This document shows, piece by piece, positions 8,767-16,594 of a stretch of DNA of 64,000 nucleotides. Origin of the DNA: Puniceicoccaceae bacterium K14 (GTDB lineage Bacteria; Verrucomicrobiota; Verrucomicrobiia; Opitutales; Opitutaceae); the NCBI GenBank assembly GCA_022538095.1, contig JAKYXN010000031.1:1-64000 (forward strand). The letters are read 5' to 3'. Positions within the stretch are counted from its first letter, which is position 1. Each line of letters starts with the position of its first letter. A program made the position numbers and the translations under genes. The notes under the pieces were generated by a model that was not told the DNA's origin, did no database searches, and saw nothing but the letters and a program-made list of their open reading frames with translations.

Positions 8767-10179
8767 ATGAACAAGATAAAGCAGCACCAACCCAATCGGG
8801 ACGAATTGACATCTGTAAACGGTGATGGTTCACGCTACGCGATCCATCCCTCCGATGTTAAAGGAACGTTCACTTCTTGGCGGAAGATATCTGCGTATCT
8901 GCTTATTGTAATCTATGCATCCTTACCTTGGATTCATGTGAATGGATATCCAGCTGTATTTTTGGATACAGACGCGATGCGTTTCCATTTCTTGGGACTC
9001 ACATTTGTCTCTCAAGACTTGTGGTTAGCCTTCTTTTTAATCAGTGGCTTGGGGTTCGGTTTATTTTATGCCACCGCATTGGCTGGGCGTCTTTGGTGCG
9101 GTTGGGCTTGTCCGCAGACGATATTTCTCGAACATGTATTCAGACGAATTGAACGACTAATCGAAGGAGATGCTTTAAAGCGTCGTAAGCTAGATGATGC
9201 CCCTATTGGTGGGGAGAAGATTGTGAAGCGAACGCTAAAGTTTACTTTGTTCTATGGCATCGCTTTTGTAATTGCTCACATGGGAATGGCTTATTTTCTA
9301 TCGGTTCCCAAGTTATGGTCGATGATGACGAGTAGCCCCAGCGAGCATTGGGGATCGTTTCTCTTTGTTGTGATATTCTCCAGTGCGCTGTTCTTTAATT
9401 TTAGTTTTTTCCGAGAACAACTTTGCATAATTATTTGTCCATACGGCCGTTTGCAATCCGCACTAATTGATGATCATTCCATGGTCATTGGCTATGATGA
9501 GAAACGCGGTGAGCCCAGAGGGAAAGTCAGTTCTGTGGATGCTGGGGATTGTATCAATTGCAATCGTTGCGTTCAAGTGTGCCCAACGGGAATAGATATT
9601 AGACAGGGCCTACAATTGGAGTGTATCGGATGTGCTGCATGTATCGATGCATGCGATACCGTTATGGATAAATTGAAGCGTCCGAGAGGGTTAGTTCGAT
9701 ACGACTCTATGGAAGGCTTGAACGGAAGGAGGACCAATATCGTAAGACCTCGTATTGTCATGTACACTATTTTGCTGCTTATTGGGGCCATTGTTTTGAC
9801 GCTTTCAATAAGATCTTTGAGCGAAGCGACAATGACTACTTGGCGTGTTCAGGGGCCTCCGTATCATATGGATGGAGAGTTTGTCCGTAATCAGTTTATG
9901 GTGCGGGTTACAAATAAGAAAAACGAGGGAAGCTTCTACAACTTAGACGTGAGCGCTGACCATCCCGATGCGATCGTCAAAGGTGTCGGAGACGCATTCT
10001 TCGTGGAAGACAATGGGGAGGCGGTTAAAATGATTATAGTCTTAATGCCGCGGGCCGCGTATACGGGACGTTTCGACATGGAGATCGTTACAGTCACTGA
10101 AAAAGACGAGGTCTTAGCAAGTAGAACAGCTAGCTTTGTTGGGCCGGATGTGAAAACGATTAGGAGTAATGGAAATTAA
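8767..10179 (+). CDS. ccoG: cbb3 oxidase accessory protein CcoG (polyferredoxin-like)
   Basis: A 470-residue membrane protein with five to six helices and two [4Fe-4S] ferredoxin motifs: CINCNRCVQVCPTGIDIRQG and CIGCAACIDACDTVM, around residues 262-300. The membrane motif CGWACPQTIFLEHVFRRIE is typical of CcoG/RdxA/FixG. The C-terminal ~110 residues form a periplasmic Ig-like FixG_C domain. CcoG is reported to act as a cupric reductase feeding copper into cbb3 assembly. It follows ccoP by 55 bp and overlaps the next small gene by 11 bp. Confidence 0.96.
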   Translation: MNKIKQHQPNRDELTSVNGDGSRYAIHPSDVKGTFTSWRKISAYLLIVIYASLPWIHVNGYPAVFLDTDAMRFHFLGLTFVSQDLWLAFFLISGLGFGLFYATALAGRLWCGWACPQTIFLEHVFRRIERLIEGDALKRRKLDDAPIGGEKIVKRTLKFTLFYGIAFVIAHMGMAYFLSVPKLWSMMTSSPSEHWGSFLFVVIFSSALFFNFSFFREQLCIIICPYGRLQSALIDDHSMVIGYDEKRGEPRGKVSSVDAGDCINCNRCVQVCPTGIDIRQGLQLECIGCAACIDACDTVMDKLKRPRGLVRYDSMEGLNGRRTNIVRPRIVMYTILLLIGAIVLTLSIRSLSEATMTTWRVQGPPYHMDGEFVRNQFMVRVTNKKNEGSFYNLDVSADHPDAIVKGVGDAFFVEDNGEAVKMIIVLMPRAAYTGRFDMEIVTVTEKDEVLASRTASFVGPDVKTIRSNGN

Positions 10180-10318
10180 GAAGAACGGTGGCTGGAGGAT
10201 TTTGTGGGTTTGGGTTGTATTGGCTTTCATAGGGCTAACAGTTGCTTGGTACTGCTTGATTTCAATCGCGTCTAAAAATGCTCCAGAAAAGGTTCCATTA
10301 GTCGAAGTCGAGCGATGA
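10169..10318 (+). CDS. Mini FixH/CcoH-like membrane protein
   Basis: A 49-residue protein with a Trp-rich membrane helix (GGWRILWVWVVLAFIGLTVA), ending VPLVEVER. It overlaps the ccoG stop by 11 bp and shares an ATGA overlap with the next gene, so translational coupling is likely. FixH/CcoH normally sits between ccoG and ccoI and has an N-terminal helix followed by a ~100-residue periplasmic domain. Here only the helix remains. It may be a minimal FixH that still contacts the oxidase; the identification is by position and topology only. Confidence 0.6.
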   Translation: MEIKKNGGWRILWVWVVLAFIGLTVAWYCLISIASKNAPEKVPLVEVER

Positions 10319-11034
10319 TTGAGGGAAATATATACGGTCTGCTAAATCCGTTTGCAGCTTTGTTTGCTGGAGTTGTGGCTAGCTTGCATTGTGTGGGGAT
10401 GTGTGGACCTATAGCCTGCACATTTATTGGAGGTAAATCGGGGAAGAAAATTCGTACCGTTGATCTATTGGTATATCAGTTTGCTCGATTAGTTGCGTAT
10501 TCGGTTTTAGGAGCATTGGCTGGTCTGTTTGGCGCACAGTTTGTTACATGGACGGGAGGATTTCCGAGCCTATTGATGCCGCTTGCTTTGATTATGTTTT
10601 TTCTCGCTGTTGTTTTTGGATTTGAAGACTTAGCAAAGAACATACCGGCTTTAAGAGCTGTAAGCCATAAAGCCATGCGTCATTGTTTTTCCCTGCAAGG
10701 AAAAACACGCTGTTTGGCGATGGGATTTGCCACTCCATTGCTTCCATGTGGCCCCTTGTATTTGGCATTTTGGGTGGCTTGTATGTCGGGCTCGTATGGG
10801 CAGGGAATGGTTATGCTTTTTTGCTTTGGCTTAGGAACTGTGCCGGCGCTTTTCGCTTCCCAGCTGGGGTGGAATTTACTTTTGAAACAGGCGGGACCCG
10901 CTAAGTTGGCTCAATTGAGAAAGGGGTTAGCTGCTTTCGCTGTTGTCGTCTTATTTGCTCGGGTAATGATTGATCTTGATTTCGCAAGTGTCTCGTCGAT
11001 GGACGGACTGTGTTTTTGGAAGGAGCAAGGGTGA
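10315..11034 (+). CDS. TauE/SafE-like (DsbD_2) membrane protein of the cbb3 locus
   Basis: A 239-residue membrane protein with about six helices. It contains VVASLHCVGMCGPIACTFIG near the start, with two cysteines inside the first helix. Other marks are YQFARLVAYSVLGALAG and a second cysteine in ATPLLPCGPLYLAFW, the hallmarks of the sulfite-exporter-like DsbD_2 family. Such proteins recur in cbb3 clusters between ccoG/ccoH and ccoI. They are thought to help metal or thiol handling during oxidase assembly, but the exact role is unknown. It overlaps the mini FixH gene by 4 bp and ends 3 bp before ccoI. Confidence 0.88.
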   Translation: MIEGNIYGLLNPFAALFAGVVASLHCVGMCGPIACTFIGGKSGKKIRTVDLLVYQFARLVAYSVLGALAGLFGAQFVTWTGGFPSLLMPLALIMFFLAVVFGFEDLAKNIPALRAVSHKAMRHCFSLQGKTRCLAMGFATPLLPCGPLYLAFWVACMSGSYGQGMVMLFCFGLGTVPALFASQLGWNLLLKQAGPAKLAQLRKGLAAFAVVVLFARVMIDLDFASVSSMDGLCFWKEQG

Positions 11035-11037
11035 GCT

Positions 11038-13407
11038 ATGAATGTAGCAAGGGACCAGAAGCTTAGCTCTAAATCGGAGTCAGACTGCTTGCACTGTGGA
11101 ACTCCCTTCAAGGTGGGAGATCAGTTGGACGATTTTTGCTGTTCCGGATGTGAGTACGTGTACCGCCTCATTCGGAATGAAGATTTAGATAGGTATTACG
11201 AATTGCGTGACAATGTGGGGCAGCCAGTCAGTTCGAGGGTGTTCTCGACACGAGATTTCAGCTGGCTAAAGGAGTGCTTCGAAGCAGTGGAAACCAGCTC
11301 GGCTAGGGAAAAAGAACTTGAGTTGTCTCTCCAGGGAATTTCGTGCGTCGGCTGTGTGTGGTTGATCGATAAACTGTTTTCCGAATACGAGGGAGGAAAA
11401 CAATGTTTGATCGATGTGCAGCATGGGACGATGACTCTGGTTTGGGCAGCGAGAGCGTTTGATTTGTTGGGATTTGTGCGGAAGTTGCGACAGTTCGGCT
11501 ACGAAGTCGGACCGATGGTCAGTAAACCTCCGAGTGAGACAAAGTCTATTGTTTGGCGGCTAGCGCTTTGTGGGGCCTTTGCTTTGAACTCGATGCTGTT
11601 TACCTTTCCACAGTATTTGGGGATGAGTGCAGATTTCGTCTTTGCCCGTCAATTTTCTTGGCTGTCCGCATTCTTTGCCACGACGAGTATTCTATTTGGT
11701 GGAGGATATTTCTTTAGTAAGGCCTACCAAGCTATTAAGCGAGGCGTTGTTCACATGGATATGCCGATTTCTATAGGTTTAGCAGCAGCGTATTTAGTAT
11801 CGTGGTATGGGTTTCATGTCGGTGACGAAACACTACAATATTTCGATTTTGTTTCGACCTTTGTTTTTCTGATGTTGGCGGGTCGTTGGGTGCATGTTTA
11901 TGCAATCGAAAGAAATCGAGGTCGTTTGGCGGATGTAGAAGTGAAGCCATCTTCCTTGGTTCGATTGAATCAGAACGGAAAAACTGAGACTATTGATATC
12001 GCTTCTCTGAAAGAAGGAGATCTTTACACTATAGGTGTGGGCGAGTGGGCTCCAGTGGAGTCAGATTTAAAATCTGAGTCGGCTGTATTGGGGATGGACT
12101 GGATCAATGGTGAATCTGAATCGAACGTACATGTAGAAGGAAGCATTGTTCCTTCAGGGGCGGTCAATCATGGGTCAAAAGGGCTTCTTCTAGCCGCACG
12201 CGAAGTGTGGTCGGATTCCTTATTGTATCGGCTTTTAGGATCAAAGGGAAGAGATCTGGAAAGTGATGCAGTTACGCAGCGTTGGATTGCTCGATATCTG
12301 TTCTCAGTAATCGTTATTTCTGTTTTGGGAGCTGGCTATTGGGCGCTTGTCGGAGGCGTGCATGATTCCCTTCGAGTCCTCATTTCGGCTCTCGTTGTCT
12401 CATGTCCGTGCTCTTTGGGAATAGCGTTACCATTGGTAGACGAACTCTCGAATTCGATGCTCAAGCTGAAGGGTGTGTTTTTGAATACGAATACGATCTG
12501 GAACCGCTTGCGGAAGGTGAAGCAAGTGGTATTTGACAAGACTGGTACTTTGACGAGCAGTTCATTAGAATGGGTAAATTCTAAGGATGTTGAATCGCTG
12601 TCGATCGAAGAGCGAAACGCCTTATGCGAGCTTGTCTCAATGAGTGGGCATCCAGTTGCGAGTAGTATTCGGGAAAGCCTACTCGCTAAGGGGCTGTATC
12701 GAAGAGAAGGAGACTGGTCGCTTGAAGAGGAAGTCGGCTTTGGTGTAATTGCTAAAGCTGGGTCTGATGTTTGGAGATTGGGACAGAGCGGTTGGGCTGC
12801 CAATGAAGAGGGCGCCTGTACGGTGTTATCGAAAAATGGGTGGAAGGTCTTGTCGCTGCAATTTTCTGATAATCCTTGGCCGGACGCAGCTGCTGAGATT
12901 GAGGCCATTGAGAAGATGGGACTAGATGTTCAAATCTTAAGCGGCGATACTCAGGAGAAAGTGGATAAAGCTTCGGAGTACTTAGGCTTAGAGAAGAGTC
13001 GAGCGCTGGGGAGTTTGTTACCGCAGGAAAAAGAGAGCTGGCTTTACGATAATGAAGGGAAGAGTAGTTTGATGGTTGGCGATGGAGTCAATGATAGTTT
13101 AGCTTTCGACGTGGCCTTGGTTGCAGGAACTCCTGCAGTTGAGAAAACAGTCCTCGCTTCAAAATCTGATTTTTATTATCTCGGTATGGGGATACGGGGA
13201 GTAAGGCATTTGCTAAAAGTAGCGAGAAATAGACGCCAAGCGATTATGTATCTACTGAGCTTTGCCCTCACTTATAACGTGATTATATTAGGCGCTGCTG
13301 TTTGTAATCTGATAACCCCAGTGTTGGCGGCAGTTTTTATGCCCCTGAGTTCGATTGTTAGCCTAGGAATTGCGTGGATAAGTGTCAAAAATGATGAGAA
13401 TCAATAA
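11038..13407 (+). CDS. ccoI: Copper-transporting P1B-type ATPase CcoI
   Basis: A 789-residue heavy-metal ATPase. The order is: an N-terminal cysteine-rich zinc-finger-like domain (CLHCGTPFKVGD, CCSGCEYVYRL), an HMA metal-binding domain with GISCVGC (Cys at about 103 and 106), and membrane helices. The metal-site motif SCPCSLGIALPL follows at about residue 456. The phosphorylation loop is FDKTGTLTS (Asp about 500), then SGHP, and then the hinge MVGDGVNDSLAF. This is the FixI/CcoI architecture, which exports Cu(I) for insertion into CcoN. It starts 3 bp after the preceding gene, so it is the last gene of the assembly operon. Confidence 0.96.
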   Translation: MNVARDQKLSSKSESDCLHCGTPFKVGDQLDDFCCSGCEYVYRLIRNEDLDRYYELRDNVGQPVSSRVFSTRDFSWLKECFEAVETSSAREKELELSLQGISCVGCVWLIDKLFSEYEGGKQCLIDVQHGTMTLVWAARAFDLLGFVRKLRQFGYEVGPMVSKPPSETKSIVWRLALCGAFALNSMLFTFPQYLGMSADFVFARQFSWLSAFFATTSILFGGGYFFSKAYQAIKRGVVHMDMPISIGLAAAYLVSWYGFHVGDETLQYFDFVSTFVFLMLAGRWVHVYAIERNRGRLADVEVKPSSLVRLNQNGKTETIDIASLKEGDLYTIGVGEWAPVESDLKSESAVLGMDWINGESESNVHVEGSIVPSGAVNHGSKGLLLAAREVWSDSLLYRLLGSKGRDLESDAVTQRWIARYLFSVIVISVLGAGYWALVGGVHDSLRVLISALVVSCPCSLGIALPLVDELSNSMLKLKGVFLNTNTIWNRLRKVKQVVFDKTGTLTSSSLEWVNSKDVESLSIEERNALCELVSMSGHPVASSIRESLLAKGLYRREGDWSLEEEVGFGVIAKAGSDVWRLGQSGWAANEEGACTVLSKNGWKVLSLQFSDNPWPDAAAEIEAIEKMGLDVQILSGDTQEKVDKASEYLGLEKSRALGSLLPQEKESWLYDNEGKSSLMVGDGVNDSLAFDVALVAGTPAVEKTVLASKSDFYYLGMGIRGVRHLLKVARNRRQAIMYLLSFALTYNVIILGAAVCNLITPVLAAVFMPLSSIVSLGIAWISVKNDENQ

Positions 13408-13482
13408 ATAAAGACAATTTAATAATTTATTGTGTTGTCATTTAAGTCTTAATGTGTACCTTCTTTTTTAAATACGAGATTA

Positions 13483-13794
13483 ATGGGAATTTACTTACAG
13501 TATAGAGTTTCGGTGCCGCTTCTAAATCTGAAGGATTGCATTGCCCATTGGGGCCAGAAATTTTTAGATACGGTTCTTTCACGAGAAAGCCATTATCCGA
13601 ATATTCAATACGAAATCGTTTCATATCGTAGGACGTATTCAAGTAAAAGGGAAATACTTGATGCAAATGTTAGGTGGGAAGTCCTCGAGGGATTGGACTC
13701 TCGAGGCTTTTCAACTGTTGATTTAATGTTGCCTCAATTCGGGTACGACCAACCGACTGCAGAGTATAGAGTAAAACTGCGTTCCTTATATTAA
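13483..13794 (+). CDS. Hypothetical small protein
   Basis: A 103-residue open frame starting at ATG 13483, with a normal residue mix and no membrane segment or signal peptide. It contains RTYSSKREILDANVRWEVLE and ends LPQFGYDQPTAEYRVKLRSLY. I do not recognise it. It lies 75 bp after ccoI and before the Rrf2 regulator. No strong ribosome-binding site precedes it (ACGAGATTA only). An overlapping minus-strand frame at 13442-13666 is a competitor, so this entry could be spurious. Confidence 0.4.
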   Translation: MGIYLQYRVSVPLLNLKDCIAHWGQKFLDTVLSRESHYPNIQYEIVSYRRTYSSKREILDANVRWEVLEGLDSRGFSTVDLMLPQFGYDQPTAEYRVKLRSLY

Positions 13795-13849
13795 CTCACT
13801 GGTCTCGTAGATAGTAGTAAGAATTTTGGTGTAAAAAGCGTTGTTCACC

Positions 13850-13886
13850 GCGCCTGCGGAAGAGAGTTTTTCTTTTCTGCAGGCGC
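13850..13886. other. Strong GC-rich hairpin between cco locus and Rrf2 gene
   Basis: GCGCCTGC (13850-13857) and GCAGGCGC (13879-13886) form a perfect 8-bp stem around a 21-nt loop that can partly pair again. No T run follows on the plus strand. On the minus strand a short T run appears after about 12 bp. It may terminate transcription from either side or act as an RNA element. Confidence 0.5.
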
Positions 13887-13948
13887 CCAATCGTTACACG
13901 AAGTGACCGGAAGCCCTAGAAAAGCGATAAAAAATGCAAAAAGGTCTT

Positions 13949-13964
13949 TAATTTACCAATTAAG
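13949..13964. promoter_or_regulatory. Candidate operator upstream of the Rrf2 gene
   Basis: TTAATT-TACC-AATTAA is a perfect inverted repeat with 6-bp arms, 40 bp before the Rrf2-type regulator start. Dyads of this kind are typical of autoregulating Rrf2 proteins. An AAAGGT...ACCTTT pair (13941-13946 and 13975-13980) flanks it on a different centre. The function is inferred. Confidence 0.4.
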
Positions 13965-14003
13965 GTGTGATAAACCTTTGCTGAAATTTTATTAGTTACG
14001 CTT

Positions 14004-14456
14004 ATGTTTGGATATGGCAAAATGGCATCTTACGCGATTGCGAGTTTAAGCTACTTGGCAGCGAATTACGAAGAAGAAGGCTTCAAGGCGAATTCAGCTA
14101 CAATAGCGAAAGCTAGATGTCTGTCTAAGCCTCTGGTGGGAAAACTCATGTCGCAAATGTCGACAGCCGGTTTGGTAAACGGAACTCCAGGTCCAGGTGG
14201 AGGCTTTTTCTTAGCAAAGGACCCAGCGGAAATCTCCTTGATGGATATTGTGAAGTTATTCGAGAAGGTGGAAGACGCTTTAACGTGTCCCTTTGGTCCG
14301 GGGTGGTGTGGCAATGGCGATCCATGTCCGATCCACTATGACTTGGCGGAAAAGAACGAAGAAATGATTGAGTGGTTGACTGGCACGCGATTGGATGTGT
14401 TTGCCAAGCACGACGTGAAGCCGAATCGTTCTGATTGCCCAGGAATGAAAAAATAG
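14004..14456 (+). CDS. Rrf2-family transcriptional regulator with IscR-like Fe-S ligands
   Basis: A 150-residue regulator. The N-terminus MFGYGKMASYAIASLSYLA is the standard Rrf2 start, and the winged helix covers about residues 5-70 (GPGGGFFLAKDPAEISLMDI). A ligand set follows: Cys95, Cys102, Cys108 and His111 (TCPFGPGWC...DPCPIH). The Cys-X2-His end matches the C104/H107 spacing of IscR, so a [2Fe-2S] or [4Fe-4S] cluster is likely. A further Cys is near the C-terminus (DCPGMKK). Position directly after the cbb3 locus suggests that it senses oxygen, NO or Fe-S status and controls the oxidase; that role is inference. Confidence 0.87.
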   Translation: MFGYGKMASYAIASLSYLAANYEEEGFKANSATIAKARCLSKPLVGKLMSQMSTAGLVNGTPGPGGGFFLAKDPAEISLMDIVKLFEKVEDALTCPFGPGWCGNGDPCPIHYDLAEKNEEMIEWLTGTRLDVFAKHDVKPNRSDCPGMKK

Positions 14457-14516
14457 TACCGGCCTTTGCCTTCTAGTCGGTTTTCGTTTTCGACTAGAGT
14501 CATATTGGCATTTCAA

Positions 14517-15458
14517 TTACATGTACGGTGTGTAGAAGCTTTGTACGCTACCATCATCGTAAAGATCTACCAACACATACGCCGGTGGGAATTCTTGATA
14601 ATTGCCTTCCCACCATCCGCCGCTAACGGCGCCATTACAGAGGTATTTGATGCCTAGGTATTGAACTTCGTCTTGCAAGTGAATGTGGCCACTTAGGCAG
14701 GTCTTGATGTTGTCATGCATCGAGAAAAGGTCTTTGATCCTCCGAGCATCTATGTGCATCCATGGCCCGGGGACTTCCCAGTTTCCATTCTTTTCATTGT
14801 CGCCATCAAAGAATGGGCAGAAACTTATGATTGGAATGTGCGAAAGGATACAGATTGGTGTTTCACTATTGATCGATTGTAACTCACTGGTAAGCCATTC
14901 GAATTGTTTTTCGTCTAATTTGGCCGTATATCCTTTTGCATTGGAGGGGGCGAAGTAGGTGCTATCGAGGACTATGAAGCACCATCCTGCTTGCTTGAAG
15001 CTATAATAACGTTTCTCTAGCGATAGTTCCTCCATAGCCCATTTTTTCCCATAATCTTCATTGGAGAGACGATCAGGGTTGGCCCAGCCCCAAACGTCGT
15101 GGTTGCCGATCGCACTATGCATAGGGAGGTCGAGTTCGTTTTTAAGGACGCCTCGCCATTCTGTCCATTGAGCTTGAGTCTCGTCTTTGCTTCGTTTGAG
15201 GGCGTCCATGATGCAGTCGCCTCCGTTGAAGATGAAATCAGGTTTGTCCGCTAGGCTTTGCGCATGCTGGAAAGCTTTGGCCATTCCTGCTTGAGAATTG
15301 CGACCTGGCATAACATGAATGTCGGTCAGGTGTGCGATACGTATAATACGCTTGGGAGCGATTGTGGAGGCCTCGGCATTGAGTTTGCCAGTTACTAAAC
15401 TGGTAGAAGCGAGTGCACTGGAAGCTACAAGGAAATTACGGCGGCTTAATGTCTTCAT
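14517..15458 (-). CDS. Tat-exported calcineurin-like metallophosphoesterase
   Basis: A 313-residue protein. The Tat-type signal peptide MKTLSRRNFLVASSALAS has the twin arginine at 6-7. The dinuclear-metal phosphoesterase motifs are in order: LTDIHVMPG (D-X-H), FNGGDCIMD (G-D), IGNHDVWG (G-N-H-D), ILSHIPI and CLSGHIHLQD (G-H-X-H). It begins 3 bp after the PhoD-like gene stops, so the two are co-transcribed. Export and family suggest hydrolysis of phosphomonoesters, diesters or nucleotides outside the cytoplasm. The substrate is not deducible. Confidence 0.93.
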   Translation of the reverse strand: MKTLSRRNFLVASSALASTSLVTGKLNAEASTIAPKRIIRIAHLTDIHVMPGRNSQAGMAKAFQHAQSLADKPDFIFNGGDCIMDALKRSKDETQAQWTEWRGVLKNELDLPMHSAIGNHDVWGWANPDRLSNEDYGKKWAMEELSLEKRYYSFKQAGWCFIVLDSTYFAPSNAKGYTAKLDEKQFEWLTSELQSINSETPICILSHIPIISFCPFFDGDNEKNGNWEVPGPWMHIDARRIKDLFSMHDNIKTCLSGHIHLQDEVQYLGIKYLCNGAVSGGWWEGNYQEFPPAYVLVDLYDDGSVQSFYTPYM

Positions 15459-15461
15459 TTG

Positions 15462-16514
15462 CTAATTGCAGAATTTGAGATCGGAAATTCGAATCGTATT
15501 TTGAAATTGGATGTTTCCATCTGAATTTTTAATGGATAGTGTTACGCTAGGAGAGATCGCTTCCCAATCGATTTCGATGAGCCCGTAGTTGGCATTGTGT
15601 GTGTACTCTCCGAGACGGTGTTTATTGGGGCTGACTTGCTTCCATTCTTCGGTGAGGCCACTAGATGTAAGTTCCCAGAGTGGGTAATAGTCCTTGAAGT
15701 CAACGCGGCTAAATTCGGCCCAATGCGTGTCGCCGCTTATAAATAGCACTCCATTCGCATTCTTTATGGTATCGAACATGCGCTGACGCTCATGAGGAAA
15801 ATTGGCCCAACTCTCCCAACCGGAAAATTCCGGCAGCAATTGAATGCTTGATGCGATGATTCGTAAATCAGCTGGTTTTCTAAGCTGGTCTTCTAGCCAT
15901 TCCCATTGCTCATCGCCGATCATACGACGGCGAGTGTCTTGCGTGGGCTTGTAGGGGCCCAAGTTATTCGGGGCTCGTTCACTAAAGTATTCTTTTTCTG
16001 TCACTGCGTCTAGGTCGTCGCGCTGCCAGCGAGTGTCTAAAAGAATAAATTGCACCGTGTGGTCTTGCGAATCCCATTCGTACGCGGTGTAGATCCCGTC
16101 TTCTTGAGTCCAACGGGGTGAATCTTTTGGTTCTTCAAAGAATTCAAGAAAGGCTCTGCGCGAGGCTTCTTTTGTCGGGTAAGCTTTTCCTATGTCGTTT
16201 TGACCGTAATCGTGGTCGTCCCATGTTGCGACAATTTGGGTGTTCTTGCGGATCTTTTTAAATCCGGGTTTTTCTGCTAGGGATTTGTATTTCGTTTTTA
16301 TGACTTCGGCATCATCTGTATCCGCGTATATATTATCGCCCAGCATGGCAAAAACATCGGGTCTATCCTCGATTATTGCTTCCCAAATCGCTTGCTTCTT
16401 GCTTTCCTTGGCACAGGAGCCGAAGGCTATACGGGTTATGTCTTTAGCAGAAAGTTGTGTGACCTGCATTTGCATAAGCAGGCATACTATCGAAAGTAAG
16501 GTTTTTGTCGTCAT
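15462..16514 (-). CDS. PhoD-like alkaline phosphatase
   Basis: A secreted PhoD-type metallophosphatase of 350 residues from the ATG at 16514. A signal peptide (TKTLLSIVCLLMQMQVTQLSA) is followed by IAFGSCAKESKKQAIWEAI. Further motifs are FAMLGDNIYADTDD, ATWDDHDYGQND and FISGDTHWAEFSRVD, all family metal sites. In-frame upstream ATGs at 16529 and 16547 exist. The one at 16547 lies inside a stable hairpin, so I reject it. Compact PhoD-like enzymes of this size are typical of marine bacteria. It is the middle gene of the TonB receptor-phosphatase operon. Confidence 0.9.
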   Translation of the reverse strand: MTTKTLLSIVCLLMQMQVTQLSAKDITRIAFGSCAKESKKQAIWEAIIEDRPDVFAMLGDNIYADTDDAEVIKTKYKSLAEKPGFKKIRKNTQIVATWDDHDYGQNDIGKAYPTKEASRRAFLEFFEEPKDSPRWTQEDGIYTAYEWDSQDHTVQFILLDTRWQRDDLDAVTEKEYFSERAPNNLGPYKPTQDTRRRMIGDEQWEWLEDQLRKPADLRIIASSIQLLPEFSGWESWANFPHERQRMFDTIKNANGVLFISGDTHWAEFSRVDFKDYYPLWELTSSGLTEEWKQVSPNKHRLGEYTHNANYGLIEIDWEAISPSVTLSIKNSDGNIQFQNTIRISDLKFCN

Positions 16515-16538
16515 AATTTGATGAGCCATACTTTGAAG

Positions 16539-16567
16539 AAGCGACAAGCTTTATGGGCTTGTCGCTT
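16539..16567 (-). terminator. Hairpin between TonB receptor and phosphatase genes
   Basis: AAGCGACAAGC (16539-16549) and GCTTGTCGCTT (16557-16567) form a perfect 11-bp stem with a 7-nt loop. On the minus strand it follows the receptor stop and precedes the PhoD-like gene, with only a weak T-rich tail. It could be a leaky terminator or an RNA processing/stabilising element that sets receptor over phosphatase expression. Opposite-strand termination is also possible (CGCTTTTG). Confidence 0.6.
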
Positions 16568-16594
16568 TTGTAACTGTCTTTGGTTTAGTCTAAA

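Noticed and set aside
13442-13666. A 74-codon minus-strand open frame opposite the hypothetical gene at 13483
   Set aside because: It overlaps the plus-strand frame entirely from 13483, has no ribosome-binding site and gives no recognisable protein. I keep the plus frame as the weak preference.
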